A stretch of 64,000 bases of DNA from a virus: positions 46,920 through 110,919 of the IMG/VR virus record IMGVR_UViG_3300025759_000064. The stretch is one strand, 5' to 3'. Numbering within the stretch: position 1 is the first letter of the stretch; every line of letters starts with the position of its first letter. Position numbers and translations under genes: made by a program. A model generated the notes under the pieces. That model ran no database searches, had not been told where the DNA came from, and saw only the letters and a program-made list of their open reading frames with translations. Positions 32,126 through 40,162 of this stretch are shown piece by piece.

Positions 32126-32635
32126 ATGAATATATTTGTATTAGATAATAACCCTATAAAAGCAGCAGCAGCAATGGACTGCGTGAGAGTGCCTAAAATG
32201 GTCACTGAATCAGCGCAGATGATGGCATCGGCCTTGCGTAGACATGGCGCTACTGATGATATGATGCCTCTCACAAAAGCAGGTAAGCCATACAAAGGGG
32301 GCTATCATCATCACCCATGCACAGTATGGGCGGGAGATACACGTGCCAACTTCAAGTGGTTGGCCCACCATGCCGAGGCGCTGTTGGATGAGTATTACCA
32401 TAGATTCGGTAAAGTTCATGCTTGTCACAACCCAATCTATCAGATGTCAAGTATGAGTAAGATGATACCCGAAGGCGACCTTACACCGTTTGCCTTAGCC
32501 ATGCCTGATGAACACAAAGATGATGATGTAGTCAAAGCATACCGAGCCTACTACCACAGTAAAGCAGATAGTAAAGGTGGTGTGCATTACAGACACACAA
32601 GCCCGCCTGACTGGTGGATGGGGGTGACATCATGA
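32126..32635 (+). CDS. Conserved phage protein (MNIFVLD family)
   Basis: 169 residues. The start MNIFVLDNNPIKAA, then VPKMVTESAQMMASALR, HHHPCTVWAGDTRANFKWL and LAMPDEHKDDDVVKAYRAYY follow the pattern of a widespread phage family of unknown function, usually about 160-200 residues and rich in conserved His/Trp. Start ATG 32126; GTG 32117 is possible through a GTGA overlap. Family membership is fairly sure from memory; activity is unknown, though the conserved His/Asp/Glu suggest an enzyme. Confidence 0.65.
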   Translation: MNIFVLDNNPIKAAAAMDCVRVPKMVTESAQMMASALRRHGATDDMMPLTKAGKPYKGGYHHHPCTVWAGDTRANFKWLAHHAEALLDEYYHRFGKVHACHNPIYQMSSMSKMIPEGDLTPFALAMPDEHKDDDVVKAYRAYYHSKADSKGGVHYRHTSPPDWWMGVTS

Positions 32636-32832
32636 GTGATGGAAGAGGGCAAGAATATTTAGACGAGAATCTATGCTTGCATGATTGGGTGTCCATAGTC
32701 GATTTTGAGGTAATTAATAGTAGTGAAGATGTGCTTGTAACTCTTAGTTGTAATAGATGTGGTGAAACACAACAACATACTTTGTGTATTGAATCAATAC
32801 TAGATGACTTAAAGTTGGAGTGGAATGAATGA
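32632..32832 (+). CDS. Zinc-ribbon-like small protein
   Basis: 66 residues from the ATG at 32632 (ATGA overlap). CLHDW, then CNRC and a final C give a possible zinc site. Acidic C-terminus. The function is unknown. Confidence 0.55.
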   Translation: MSDGRGQEYLDENLCLHDWVSIVDFEVINSSEDVLVTLSCNRCGETQQHTLCIESILDDLKLEWNE

Positions 32833-32936
32833 ACTTGTATGAGTTATTATGCGGCGCTTGCGGAGTAATAACTACATTTATAGCATTCTGTGGACTAGTA
32901 ATACTATTTGAAATGAGAAAATATTTGGTGATATAA
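32829..32936 (+). CDS. Single-span membrane mini-protein
   Basis: 35 residues, with a hydrophobic span at about 8-27 (CGACGVITTFIAFCGLVILF). ATGA overlap upstream and TAATG overlap downstream. The function is unknown. Confidence 0.5.
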   Translation: MNLYELLCGACGVITTFIAFCGLVILFEMRKYLVI

Positions 32937-33640
32937 TGAGTGACGATGCAGCAATAGAATTAGCAAAAATGCTAGGATTGAAAATTGAAGTAAAGAAAGA
33001 AAAAGTTACGCATAAGAAGTCTATTTGTAGAGTGTGTAAAGAAGAGTTTACTTACAAAGTAAAGAAAGGAAAAGCGCCAACTCTCTGCCAATCAGAAGAA
33101 TGTAGAAGGATACATAGGCGTAACATAAGAAAGCCTAAACCTAAAGTCGTTCGTAAGAATGTATGTGTCGTAGAAGGCTGTGAGACAGTCATCATACAAA
33201 CTGGTAAGGGTAGAACGATTACTCATTGTGACAGTTGTAAGACTGAACTAAGAGCAGAACAAAATGCTGCATACAGGGCTAAAACTTTCATACCGTTACA
33301 GAGAGTAGGTGTTTGTATAGACTGCGGTTGTCAACTAGAAACTATGACTGGTAGAGGTAAGATGAAACTACGTTGTGCTGAATGTCAGAAAAAGAATCAC
33401 GCTAAGATTGCTAGAGAATCTGCTAAGAAAAACTACAAGACAGTGGTAAGAACTTACTTTTGTGCTGGTTGCAATAAGAACTTTGAGCAAATAGGTAGAG
33501 GTAAGTTAAGAAAAACTTGTCCTGATTGTAAGACTGTACCCGCTAAAGTAGAGAAGAAAAGTGCGGCAGAAGAACTATTCGATGCACTGAATGAAGAACA
33601 ACAAGAAGCCATTAAACTATGGGAATCTATGAGGAAGTGA
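32936..33640 (+). CDS. Protein with four tandem zinc ribbons
   Basis: 234 residues, very basic. Four Cys4 units in a row: CRVC...C (about 31-52), CVVEGC...CDSC, CIDCGC...CAEC, and CAGC...CPDC, each followed by a G-[KR]-G-[KR] turn (KKGKA, TGKGR, TGRGK, IGRGK). Repeats of this kind come from internal duplication. Multi-ribbon proteins usually bind DNA or RNA. It could be a virus-specific transcription factor, though this is inference. Confidence 0.65.
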   Translation: MSDDAAIELAKMLGLKIEVKKEKVTHKKSICRVCKEEFTYKVKKGKAPTLCQSEECRRIHRRNIRKPKPKVVRKNVCVVEGCETVIIQTGKGRTITHCDSCKTELRAEQNAAYRAKTFIPLQRVGVCIDCGCQLETMTGRGKMKLRCAECQKKNHAKIARESAKKNYKTVVRTYFCAGCNKNFEQIGRGKLRKTCPDCKTVPAKVEKKSAAEELFDALNEEQQEAIKLWESMRK

Positions 33641-33644
33641 AAGC

Positions 33645-34238
33645 ATGAGTAATATAGCAGTCTGCCAAAAATGCGGTAAAAACTTTAGAAAGAAGAACAA
33701 TAGAACAGTGCGCAGTTATTGCGATGAGTGTAGTACAAATTATACTAAAACGCTAAACAAAAGAAACGTCTACAATAGAAGTAAATCTTCCATTGAAAAA
33801 GAGACCAAAGAAGAGTACAGGATACGTTTACTAGAAGAAGAAATAAAAGAATTAAAATCTGTTTTTGAAAGTATTAGCGATAGCACAAAAAGACAGATTG
33901 CGAAAGAAGTAGGGGTAGCCATTCAAGAAACAATGAAAATAGCCTCAAAAAACCTAGAAGAAGATTTCAATAATCATAAACTTCTTGTCGAGAGCGTAGT
34001 ATCAGATGAGTTCAAAAAACAAAACACAAAGTTTCAGAATCAATTAGCCATATTGAATACGCGAATGAAAAAGTTAGATGAAAGTTTTACAGATTTAGAT
34101 ACAAAGATGGCGGAACATTTACATTATTACACCACTAAACTAAGTTTACATAAGAACCGTAAAGGCGGTAGAGTACAAAAGAATCGAACTATTACTGGTA
34201 AAAAGAGGGATGAAGTTGAAAAGGGGGATGAGATATGA
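33645..34238 (+). CDS. Zinc ribbon plus long coiled coil
   Basis: 197 residues. An N-terminal ribbon (CQKCGK ... YCDEC) resembles the units of the previous protein, suggesting a shared origin. Residues about 50-150 form a long coiled coil (YRIRLLEEEIKELKSVFESI), followed by a basic tail. It may bridge nucleic acid and another protein. The function is unknown. Confidence 0.6.
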   Translation: MSNIAVCQKCGKNFRKKNNRTVRSYCDECSTNYTKTLNKRNVYNRSKSSIEKETKEEYRIRLLEEEIKELKSVFESISDSTKRQIAKEVGVAIQETMKIASKNLEEDFNNHKLLVESVVSDEFKKQNTKFQNQLAILNTRMKKLDESFTDLDTKMAEHLHYYTTKLSLHKNRKGGRVQKNRTITGKKRDEVEKGDEI

Positions 34239-34903
34239 CAATACATGACGCATGGGCGTTACTCAAGGAGGAAGTCAGATTGAGAGGCTCTACTGGGGCT
34301 GCATTGCGCATTTTACCTAGTGGTAAAAAAGTGGTAGTAAAAAGAGGCGGTCACGCTGGAGGTAACCCTCAGGCTCACATTAACAACGAGTATGACATGA
34401 ATCGTTATCTGAATGAATTAGGTGTTGGTGTTCCTAATGCTCGAATGGTAGAAGAAAGAAGTAGACCTACTATGCTTACTGATTATGAAGAAGGGGCTAG
34501 ACCTGTGAATTATGGAGACAAGCAAAAATTAAGACAAGACTTCGTTCCACAGGCGCTCATAGCCAATTGGGATGTTCTAGGTATGGATATGGATAATGTT
34601 CTGATGAGGCCCGATGGCAACCTTACCTACGTAGACGTAGGAGGGGCTGGACCGTATAGAGCGCAAGGTGCGCCTAAAGGAAATGCTTGGGGTTCTAGGG
34701 TATCTGAATTACAATCAATGCAATATAAGCCACCACATACAGAAGAAGTATATGGGGGAATAACCCCTCAAGAACTAGGTCAGTCTTACGATAAATATGG
34801 CGGTAGCGATGCGATGGAGGCTGCTCTATCCTCGCTTAGAAACAGTCAGACAAGAAACGTACTACAACAAAGAATAGGCGATATAGCAAGACAAGTTGCA
34901 TAA
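34235..34903 (+). CDS. Tagged kinase-like protein (HipA/PIPK-like)
   Basis: 222 residues. It starts MTIHDAWALLKEE, a form of the tag otherwise clustered at 1.7-10.3 kb. It then has kinase-like motifs: VVVKRGG (Lys36), a helix with NNEYDMNRYL (Glu52), and NWDVLGMDMDNVLM, TYVDVGGAG, YRAQG (Asn111, Asp120/Asn121, Asp134). This order is typical of small HipA/phosphoinositide-kinase-like proteins of phages. It probably transfers phosphate from ATP to an unknown target. It overlaps the previous gene by 4 nt and ends its operon. Confidence 0.65.
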   Translation: MTIHDAWALLKEEVRLRGSTGAALRILPSGKKVVVKRGGHAGGNPQAHINNEYDMNRYLNELGVGVPNARMVEERSRPTMLTDYEEGARPVNYGDKQKLRQDFVPQALIANWDVLGMDMDNVLMRPDGNLTYVDVGGAGPYRAQGAPKGNAWGSRVSELQSMQYKPPHTEEVYGGITPQELGQSYDKYGGSDAMEAALSSLRNSQTRNVLQQRIGDIARQVA

Positions 34904-34909
34904 GTAACT

Positions 34910-34933
34910 TTGACTATATAAACCGAGATTGAA
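34910..34933 (+). promoter_or_regulatory. 24-bp TATA element, copy 9
   Basis: Perfect copy. It serves the operon 34959-37258. Confidence 0.85.
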
Positions 34934-34958
34934 TGAAAAGAATGGAAAGGGATTGAAG

Positions 34959-35273
34959 ATGTGGATAGCATTTAACGACGCATGGTTGAGCATAGTAGAG
35001 AATAGAAATGATGAGGAAACGCTGTTAGTGAGGGCTAGGTCAAAGCAGCACTTACTAAACATATTTCCTAAGTGTGAACTGTTTAAGGATGAGACAGCAG
35101 ACTATCCTTATCGGGCTTACATAGATAGAGAACATGTGGCTAACGTAGTATCCGATAGGTTAATGAAAATTAATTATCCTAATTTCAAAGCATCGGTAAA
35201 AGACGATAAACTAGGCACTGCTTACTCTAATATATGGAGTGAGATTTACTTCTTCTATCACGATGAGAGATAA
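34959..35273 (+). CDS. Small protein with tag-like start
   Basis: 104 residues from the ATG at 34959 (GGAAAGG upstream). The start MWIAFNDAWLSIVEN keeps the A-F-x-x-A-W core of the tag but loses the L-K. The rest is a mixed alpha/beta domain. The function is unknown. Confidence 0.55.
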   Translation: MWIAFNDAWLSIVENRNDEETLLVRARSKQHLLNIFPKCELFKDETADYPYRAYIDREHVANVVSDRLMKINYPNFKASVKDDKLGTAYSNIWSEIYFFYHDER

Positions 35274-35275
35274 AC

Positions 35276-35560
35276 ATGAGAGAAAAAGACATCTATGCTT
35301 TAGGTATAGCATTCGGTATGAAGCCGTTACAGATTAACAAAGCGATTCTATCGTATACGAAAATAAGATTAGATTCAAATTGGTCTAATCAAAGAAGTAA
35401 TAAGAATCTAATAATCGACTGTCTTTACTTGTATGCTAAGGAATACAAAAGCGGTATCACTGTAAAGAAAGTGGAAAGTATAACATTGGATATGTTAGGA
35501 ACGGGTACGAAACCAAAGCCAAATAAGTGGCTCGCTACTCACAAGCATCTACTGGTTTAA
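35276..35560 (+). CDS. Small hypothetical helical protein
   Basis: 94 residues, basic, predicted helical. The layout (NLIIDCLYLYAKEYKSGITV ... KWLATHKHLLV) faintly recalls a cyclin-fold or HTH domain but is too short to assign. TAATG overlap with the next gene. Confidence 0.5.
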   Translation: MREKDIYALGIAFGMKPLQINKAILSYTKIRLDSNWSNQRSNKNLIIDCLYLYAKEYKSGITVKKVESITLDMLGTGTKPKPNKWLATHKHLLV

Positions 35561-36828
35561 TGTTATTTACAGATTTGGCGAATGCTTGGGAAAGAAGTCG
35601 CTTAGGAGATAGGAGTCTATCTTCTTTAGACTTCAATGAAGAATCGACTGCGCTTTATGCTTACGAGATTCTGTTTTCTAATGAAACCTTGACTGAAAGA
35701 AAAGTCCTTTCTAAAGTGGCTAACGAATTAGAAGTACCGTATGAAATTGTTTTAGAATTACTTGACAAAAGAGTATCGACCTTACTCGCATCAGAGAGCA
35801 GTGCATCGAATCCTTGCGATTGGAGCATAGAAGATATGCTGAAAATAAGAAATGCTGTTATTGAAGGCGAGTATTCGTTTTTAGAATTAAGTAAACAGAT
35901 GAATGAGATAGACGCTAGATTATTTTGGTCGTCCGTAATAGGCGAGCAACAGCCTATTTCCGCTCTCAGATTTTTGAGAAGATTGAACACTGCTGTATCC
36001 CCTGACATCATATCGTCTAGTAGGGATTTTCTTACCGATAAAGAAATAATTCATGCGGTATACAATGATGTAAATTATTTATACGACCCTAAGTTATGGT
36101 ATCAGAAACCCACTGCTGCGCTAAGAAAGCGTAGATGGATTCCGTGGAGCAAGTACAAATCTGTGGATATAGATGTATACCAATCTATACCTAACAATGG
36201 TATAGTGAGCGTTGAATACAACGAGGAAGAAGACGTTATCATAGAGAAAGCAGGTGATGTAATCACCGATGTTGCATACCCCAAGCATCCTAAATTATCA
36301 TTAAAAGAAAGGTTGCTAAAGTATTCTGAATCACACGATGAGGAAATCGCTTGGCCTACTCCTACACCTTCTTGGGATTCAATAATTAAACATGAGAACA
36401 CGGTACGGTTTCCTAACACTGGGGCATTCTCTCCTACTGAATATGGAGGCTATGTCTTAGTGAAGCAATCTCACATTCATAATTTAAGATTAGCAGCATA
36501 CAAACATGGTGATGTAATGGAAATAAAATTACAGGCAATCGATGGGATAGACGAGTTTTTGGATGTAGGATTTTGCGGAGTTTATATAGAGTCAGAAAAA
36601 AGTTCTATCGCATTCGATATTGAAAGAATACTTGGTGCTAATACGGAAGAAGTAAACAGGTGGAAGGTAATACCTGATGATGTTTGCATAGTGATACGTG
36701 TGTCGTCGCCCTTTGTTGATAGAAGGTCAGGCGCTTTGAGTAAACCTTCGTTTGTAGAAATAGATAATGAAATGGGAATATCCGATGTGGCTCAGTACGT
36801 CGATTTAGTGGGTGTAGAAAATGAATAG
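35560..36828 (+). CDS. Unknown protein, distant DNA-ligase N-domain resemblance
   Basis: 422 residues from the ATG at 35560. The start MLFTDLANAWERSRLGDRSL is reminiscent of archaeal ATP-dependent DNA ligases (M-L-F/Y-x-x-L-A-x-x-x-E-R), and WSIEDMLKIRNAVIEGEYSF then LFWSSVIGEQ parallels their DNA-binding domain. However, no K-x-D-G motif (the adenylated lysine) is present, so it cannot be a normal ligase. It may be an inactive relative or the resemblance may be chance. It lies just upstream of the replication operon. Confidence 0.5.
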   Translation: MLFTDLANAWERSRLGDRSLSSLDFNEESTALYAYEILFSNETLTERKVLSKVANELEVPYEIVLELLDKRVSTLLASESSASNPCDWSIEDMLKIRNAVIEGEYSFLELSKQMNEIDARLFWSSVIGEQQPISALRFLRRLNTAVSPDIISSSRDFLTDKEIIHAVYNDVNYLYDPKLWYQKPTAALRKRRWIPWSKYKSVDIDVYQSIPNNGIVSVEYNEEEDVIIEKAGDVITDVAYPKHPKLSLKERLLKYSESHDEEIAWPTPTPSWDSIIKHENTVRFPNTGAFSPTEYGGYVLVKQSHIHNLRLAAYKHGDVMEIKLQAIDGIDEFLDVGFCGVYIESEKSSIAFDIERILGANTEEVNRWKVIPDDVCIVIRVSSPFVDRRSGALSKPSFVEIDNEMGISDVAQYVDLVGVENE

Positions 36829-37258
36829 TGAAATAGATAGAAGAGAAGAGTGGATGGGTTTAGGTATCATATTAACCGAACTACGTATGAAAACTTGGGT
36901 AGAGAATAGAAGTGATTCCAAATTAGGTATGAGAGTAAAGAAACAAATAAGTTGGCGCTCTCTATTTACTAGTGGTACTTACATTCAGCAGACCTGTGTA
37001 AGCAAGTTCCTAAGTCCCTTCGGTATGGAGTTAAAAGAAAAATACCATAGCAAGGGTGACATTTTCAAGTGGTTGGTCTTATTAGATAAGTTAGAGAACA
37101 TGTATGGAATACGCTCTGCTTTATCCGATAGTGCTGGCTGGCACATGTTATCTTGGGTTGTTGATAATCCTGTCCCAAAGACATGGGATGATTTTCTTGT
37201 TTGGGTAGAAGCACACGATACAGAATTAGATATGCTCTCATACGATGAAATTGGTTGA
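36821..37258 (+). CDS. Hypothetical protein
   Basis: 145 residues, helical, with several Trp (WSWRSLF-like and MLSWVVDNP regions). It overlaps the previous gene by 8 nt. Its stop is formed by the TTGAC of TATA element 10. No family was recognised. Confidence 0.55.
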   Translation: MNSEIDRREEWMGLGIILTELRMKTWVENRSDSKLGMRVKKQISWRSLFTSGTYIQQTCVSKFLSPFGMELKEKYHSKGDIFKWLVLLDKLENMYGIRSALSDSAGWHMLSWVVDNPVPKTWDDFLVWVEAHDTELDMLSYDEIG

Positions 37259-37278
37259 CTATATAAACCGAGATTGAA
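37255..37278 (+). promoter_or_regulatory. 24-bp TATA element, copy 10
   Basis: Perfect copy. It serves the long replication operon 37290-47954. Confidence 0.85.
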
Positions 37279-37289
37279 TAAACAGGGTG

Positions 37290-38300
37290 ATGAAAACTCC
37301 AAGTATTTTCAATTACTCAGTAATCAGTGAAATGGCAGGTTTAGATGCTCTCAAGCAAGATGTACAATCTTGGTACGGGCAAGAGTATGAAACTGGTCAA
37401 TCGGTATTACCACAGGCATTGTTGTTCTACGGTCCTCCGGGCACAGGTAAGACTAGTGCCGCTCACTGTATAGCAAGAAGTTTTCTAGGCGACAACTTCA
37501 ACAGCATGAACTTCATTGAATCTAATGCAAGTGATGATAGAGGTATTGATTTCATTAGAGGCTCATTCAAAACTGCTATGAGAACAAAAGGTATAGGTGT
37601 ACAAAGAAAGATAATCCTACTAGATGAAGCAGACGGGCTTACCCCAGCAGCACAAGATGCTATGCGCCAGTTGATAGAGAAGTATGCTCACAATGCAATG
37701 GTTATACTCACGTGTAATGAGATTGAAAAGATACGACCTGCTATACGTTCAAGGTGTAAAGCATACGCTTTCTCACCAGTAGATGAAACAGTAGGCGCGT
37801 CTTGGATTTATGATAGATGCGTCGCGCACCAATTGATAAATCCAACCGAAGTTTATACGGATATGATGGATGAGTTAAAAAGACTTGTAAAACATATGAA
37901 CGGAGATATGAGAGCGACTATCATGTTTATGAAATCCATGAACACACAAGATGATTTCAATTCTGTAAGAATCGGTATACGTATAGACCAACTTGTATCA
38001 TCCGGCGCAGAAGATTCGGTAGCATACGCAATTAACAATGAATGGTATAACCTAAGGCGAAACCTTCATGCACAAATCAAATCCGGCAGAACACTCCCAG
38101 CCGTACTCAATGGTTTCTACGGAGACATATATTCCCACTTTGAAGATGAGGATACATTGGATATGATATGGGACATAATGGCGGTATATGGTGATACTAT
38201 GACACATAGATACACATGGCCCGGCGACGACTATTCCTTCCTTGACTGGATGGTATCAAAAATGAGAAAACAAGTAAACAGAGGTAACAAAAATGAATAA
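37290..38300 (+). CDS. rfcS: Clamp loader small subunit (RFC-like AAA+)
   Basis: 336 residues from the ATG at 37290. Walker A is GPPGTGKT (48-55), Walker B is ILLDEADG (109-116), sensor 1 is TCN (141-143), and the SRC arginine-finger motif is at 154-156. All are hallmarks of archaeal RFC small subunits and T4 gp44. It would load the sliding clamp (40889-41656) at primer ends using ATP. No large subunit is visible in the window, so it may use a host large subunit or work alone. First gene of the replication operon. Confidence 0.9.
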   Translation: MKTPSIFNYSVISEMAGLDALKQDVQSWYGQEYETGQSVLPQALLFYGPPGTGKTSAAHCIARSFLGDNFNSMNFIESNASDDRGIDFIRGSFKTAMRTKGIGVQRKIILLDEADGLTPAAQDAMRQLIEKYAHNAMVILTCNEIEKIRPAIRSRCKAYAFSPVDETVGASWIYDRCVAHQLINPTEVYTDMMDELKRLVKHMNGDMRATIMFMKSMNTQDDFNSVRIGIRIDQLVSSGAEDSVAYAINNEWYNLRRNLHAQIKSGRTLPAVLNGFYGDIYSHFEDEDTLDMIWDIMAVYGDTMTHRYTWPGDDYSFLDWMVSKMRKQVNRGNKNE

Positions 38301-39624
38301 TGCAAGTGAGAATAACCCGTTCAAACAACGGGAAGAAAAGAAAGACGAATGGCCCGAAGAGGTGATGCTGCGTTTCAAGATGCAAGCGGAAAGAACTGGT
38401 GAAAGTGTGGAGAAAGTTATCGAAGCATACATCAAACATATCGCTGACACATGGAACTGCACCGATTGGACTGCCGAAGATGCAGACTTATTGGTAGATT
38501 GGGCAGAAGGAATGTACATCGAAGATAGAAGCAGCAACATAAGCGGTGGCGGTGGAGACACAGTTACTTTCGTAGGACACTGGATGGGTGTAGAAGAGAA
38601 ATCAGCAGATAGAAACGGTTGGTCTGTAAGAAATGCTAGACAGAAATGGCAAGAAGACCCTAATGCGGCTATGTCAGACGGTGTTGTAGGACACTACTAT
38701 GAAGAAGATGGTGTGTGGGCTATTAACACCGCTAACGGTGCTCTAGTAACCACAGACCCAGCAAACGTAGACCCTACTATGGGATTCAAACAAGGTGATG
38801 ATTGGATTTGCCTACTTAGCAAAGCGGGTAGACCGTATCCATACGAAAGAATGGGTAGGTATTACAGATTCTTCGGTAATGAGCCAAAGAAGTTCTTAGA
38901 TGGCGACTTACAATTTTGGAGAGTAGACCTAACTAACGAAAACAGAAACATGAAGATAGACGTAGGTTCTCCTGTATCTATCCAAGTTAGACTACCTAAT
39001 ACTAAAAGTGAAGCATTCCAAGACGTTCTAAGCACCAATTACAACTTTAGCGAAACTATGCAATACACCGATGAATGGTGTCCTGAGCATATCAGACATC
39101 ATCTACAACCTTTCAAGATGTGGACTAACGATGACTACATGGGAGATGCATACGTAAACCTAACAGAACTAGAAGATGCATACAACGCTGGTAAAAGACA
39201 CTTTACTGGTAGAGATGGTAACGATGGTACGGTTGGACCTGATGTAATCGTAAGAGGTAGTGTAATGAGAATGTCTACCGAAGGTAAACCTAGTGATTGG
39301 GATGAGACAGGGCGTAACTTTAGCCTATCTGTATCTTCCTTGAATCTACAAAATCAACACGGTAAAGGTAGAATGAGCGAAATCCCTTGTTGGGTTAGTG
39401 GTTCATGCAACGATATTGCAAGCCCATTCCACTTTAGAGACATAGACGATGAACTATGGGGCTTTGGAGAAAAGAGTTCTGTACTAGTCTATGGTAGACT
39501 AAAGATGAAAGTACAAGACGGACAAAGTATGCCACAACTAGCAGTGTTTGGTGTATATACAAATCCATCAAGAGCAATTAGAAGAGTCGGTGGTGGGGAC
39601 ACCGATTCTTCACAATTTGAGTGA
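38293..39624 (+). CDS. Putative ssDNA-binding (RPA-like) protein
   Basis: 443 residues. A helical N-terminus (MLRFKMQAERTGESVEKVIE) is followed by strand-rich segments that look like OB folds (DTVTFVGHWMGVEEK, SPVSIQVRLPN, PDVIVRGSVMRM, SSVLVYGRLKM). An acidic end, GGDTDSSQFE, is typical of ssDNA-binding proteins that recruit partners. Position between clamp loader and clamp/polymerase supports a replisome role. No zinc motif is seen. The assignment is inference from fold pattern and neighbours. Confidence 0.5.
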   Translation: MNNASENNPFKQREEKKDEWPEEVMLRFKMQAERTGESVEKVIEAYIKHIADTWNCTDWTAEDADLLVDWAEGMYIEDRSSNISGGGGDTVTFVGHWMGVEEKSADRNGWSVRNARQKWQEDPNAAMSDGVVGHYYEEDGVWAINTANGALVTTDPANVDPTMGFKQGDDWICLLSKAGRPYPYERMGRYYRFFGNEPKKFLDGDLQFWRVDLTNENRNMKIDVGSPVSIQVRLPNTKSEAFQDVLSTNYNFSETMQYTDEWCPEHIRHHLQPFKMWTNDDYMGDAYVNLTELEDAYNAGKRHFTGRDGNDGTVGPDVIVRGSVMRMSTEGKPSDWDETGRNFSLSVSSLNLQNQHGKGRMSEIPCWVSGSCNDIASPFHFRDIDDELWGFGEKSSVLVYGRLKMKVQDGQSMPQLAVFGVYTNPSRAIRRVGGGDTDSSQFE

Positions 39625-39633
39625 GGTGAGAAA

Positions 39634-39906
39634 GTGACAGATAAGAAAAGAACGAAAAAAGAATTGGAAGAAGAATTGGAGACAGCCGTATCAAACAATG
39701 CGAGCCTAGTAGAGCAATACAACACGCTTTACACAGATGCTATGCAGGTACAGAAAGTTGCAGGTGACAGACTGGTTAGCATTAGGTTGCTAGAAGCGTT
39801 TGCTAATGAAGTGAATGCAGCGTTAAACAAACTACGTAATGACATAGCAGAAGTTAGCAGGGCTAATCAAGCAGAAGCACAGGCAGCAGAAGAGGAGCAG
39901 AATTAA
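39634..39906 (+). CDS. Coiled-coil protein, GTG start
   Basis: 90 residues from GTG 39634 (GAGGTGAG upstream). Nearly all of it is helix with heptads (KELEEELETAVSNNASLVEQ; RNDIAEVSRANQAEAQAAEE). It could be a bridging subunit in the replisome. The function is unknown. Confidence 0.6.
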   Translation: MTDKKRTKKELEEELETAVSNNASLVEQYNTLYTDAMQVQKVAGDRLVSIRLLEAFANEVNAALNKLRNDIAEVSRANQAEAQAAEEEQN

Positions 39907-39907
39907 G

Positions 39908-40162
39908 ATGGCGGGTTTTGGAGAGAGTAAGAAAGTGCAACAAAAGGCAAGCGAAGAACCTGCTGACCCTTTTGCAGACTTGAGAACCGAATTAGCAGAT
40001 GTAAATGCTAACAGACCTAAGACACACATTTTCATGGCTTTAGTTGGTCAAGAAAATACAGGTAAAAGTGCTATAATATTTGACTTCTTTCAGAGGTATT
40101 GCGATTCGTTTGATACAGGCAGACAGACTAACTTAGTAGAGTTTACAGAGGTGAATAAATGA
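39908..40162 (+). CDS. RecA-fold ATPase, part 1 (Walker A)
   Basis: 84 residues. After a disordered 35 residues comes HIFMALVGQENTGKSAIIFD, a strand, P-loop (GQENTGKS, 47-54) and first helix of a RecA/KaiC-like ATPase. The frame then stops at 40162, and the expected second strand is found at the start of the next gene. ATGA overlap links the two. The complete ATPase needs both chains, or a frameshift that fuses them. Confidence 0.65.
   Translation: MAGFGESKKVQQKASEEPADPFADLRTELADVNANRPKTHIFMALVGQENTGKSAIIFDFFQRYCDSFDTGRQTNLVEFTEVNK

Noticed and set aside
32126-32635. T4 endonuclease V (pyrimidine dimer glycosylase)
   Set aside because: Some relatives carry that kind of label as I recall, but the sequence does not match T4 DenV (no matching N-terminal Thr/Arg region), so no enzyme name was given.
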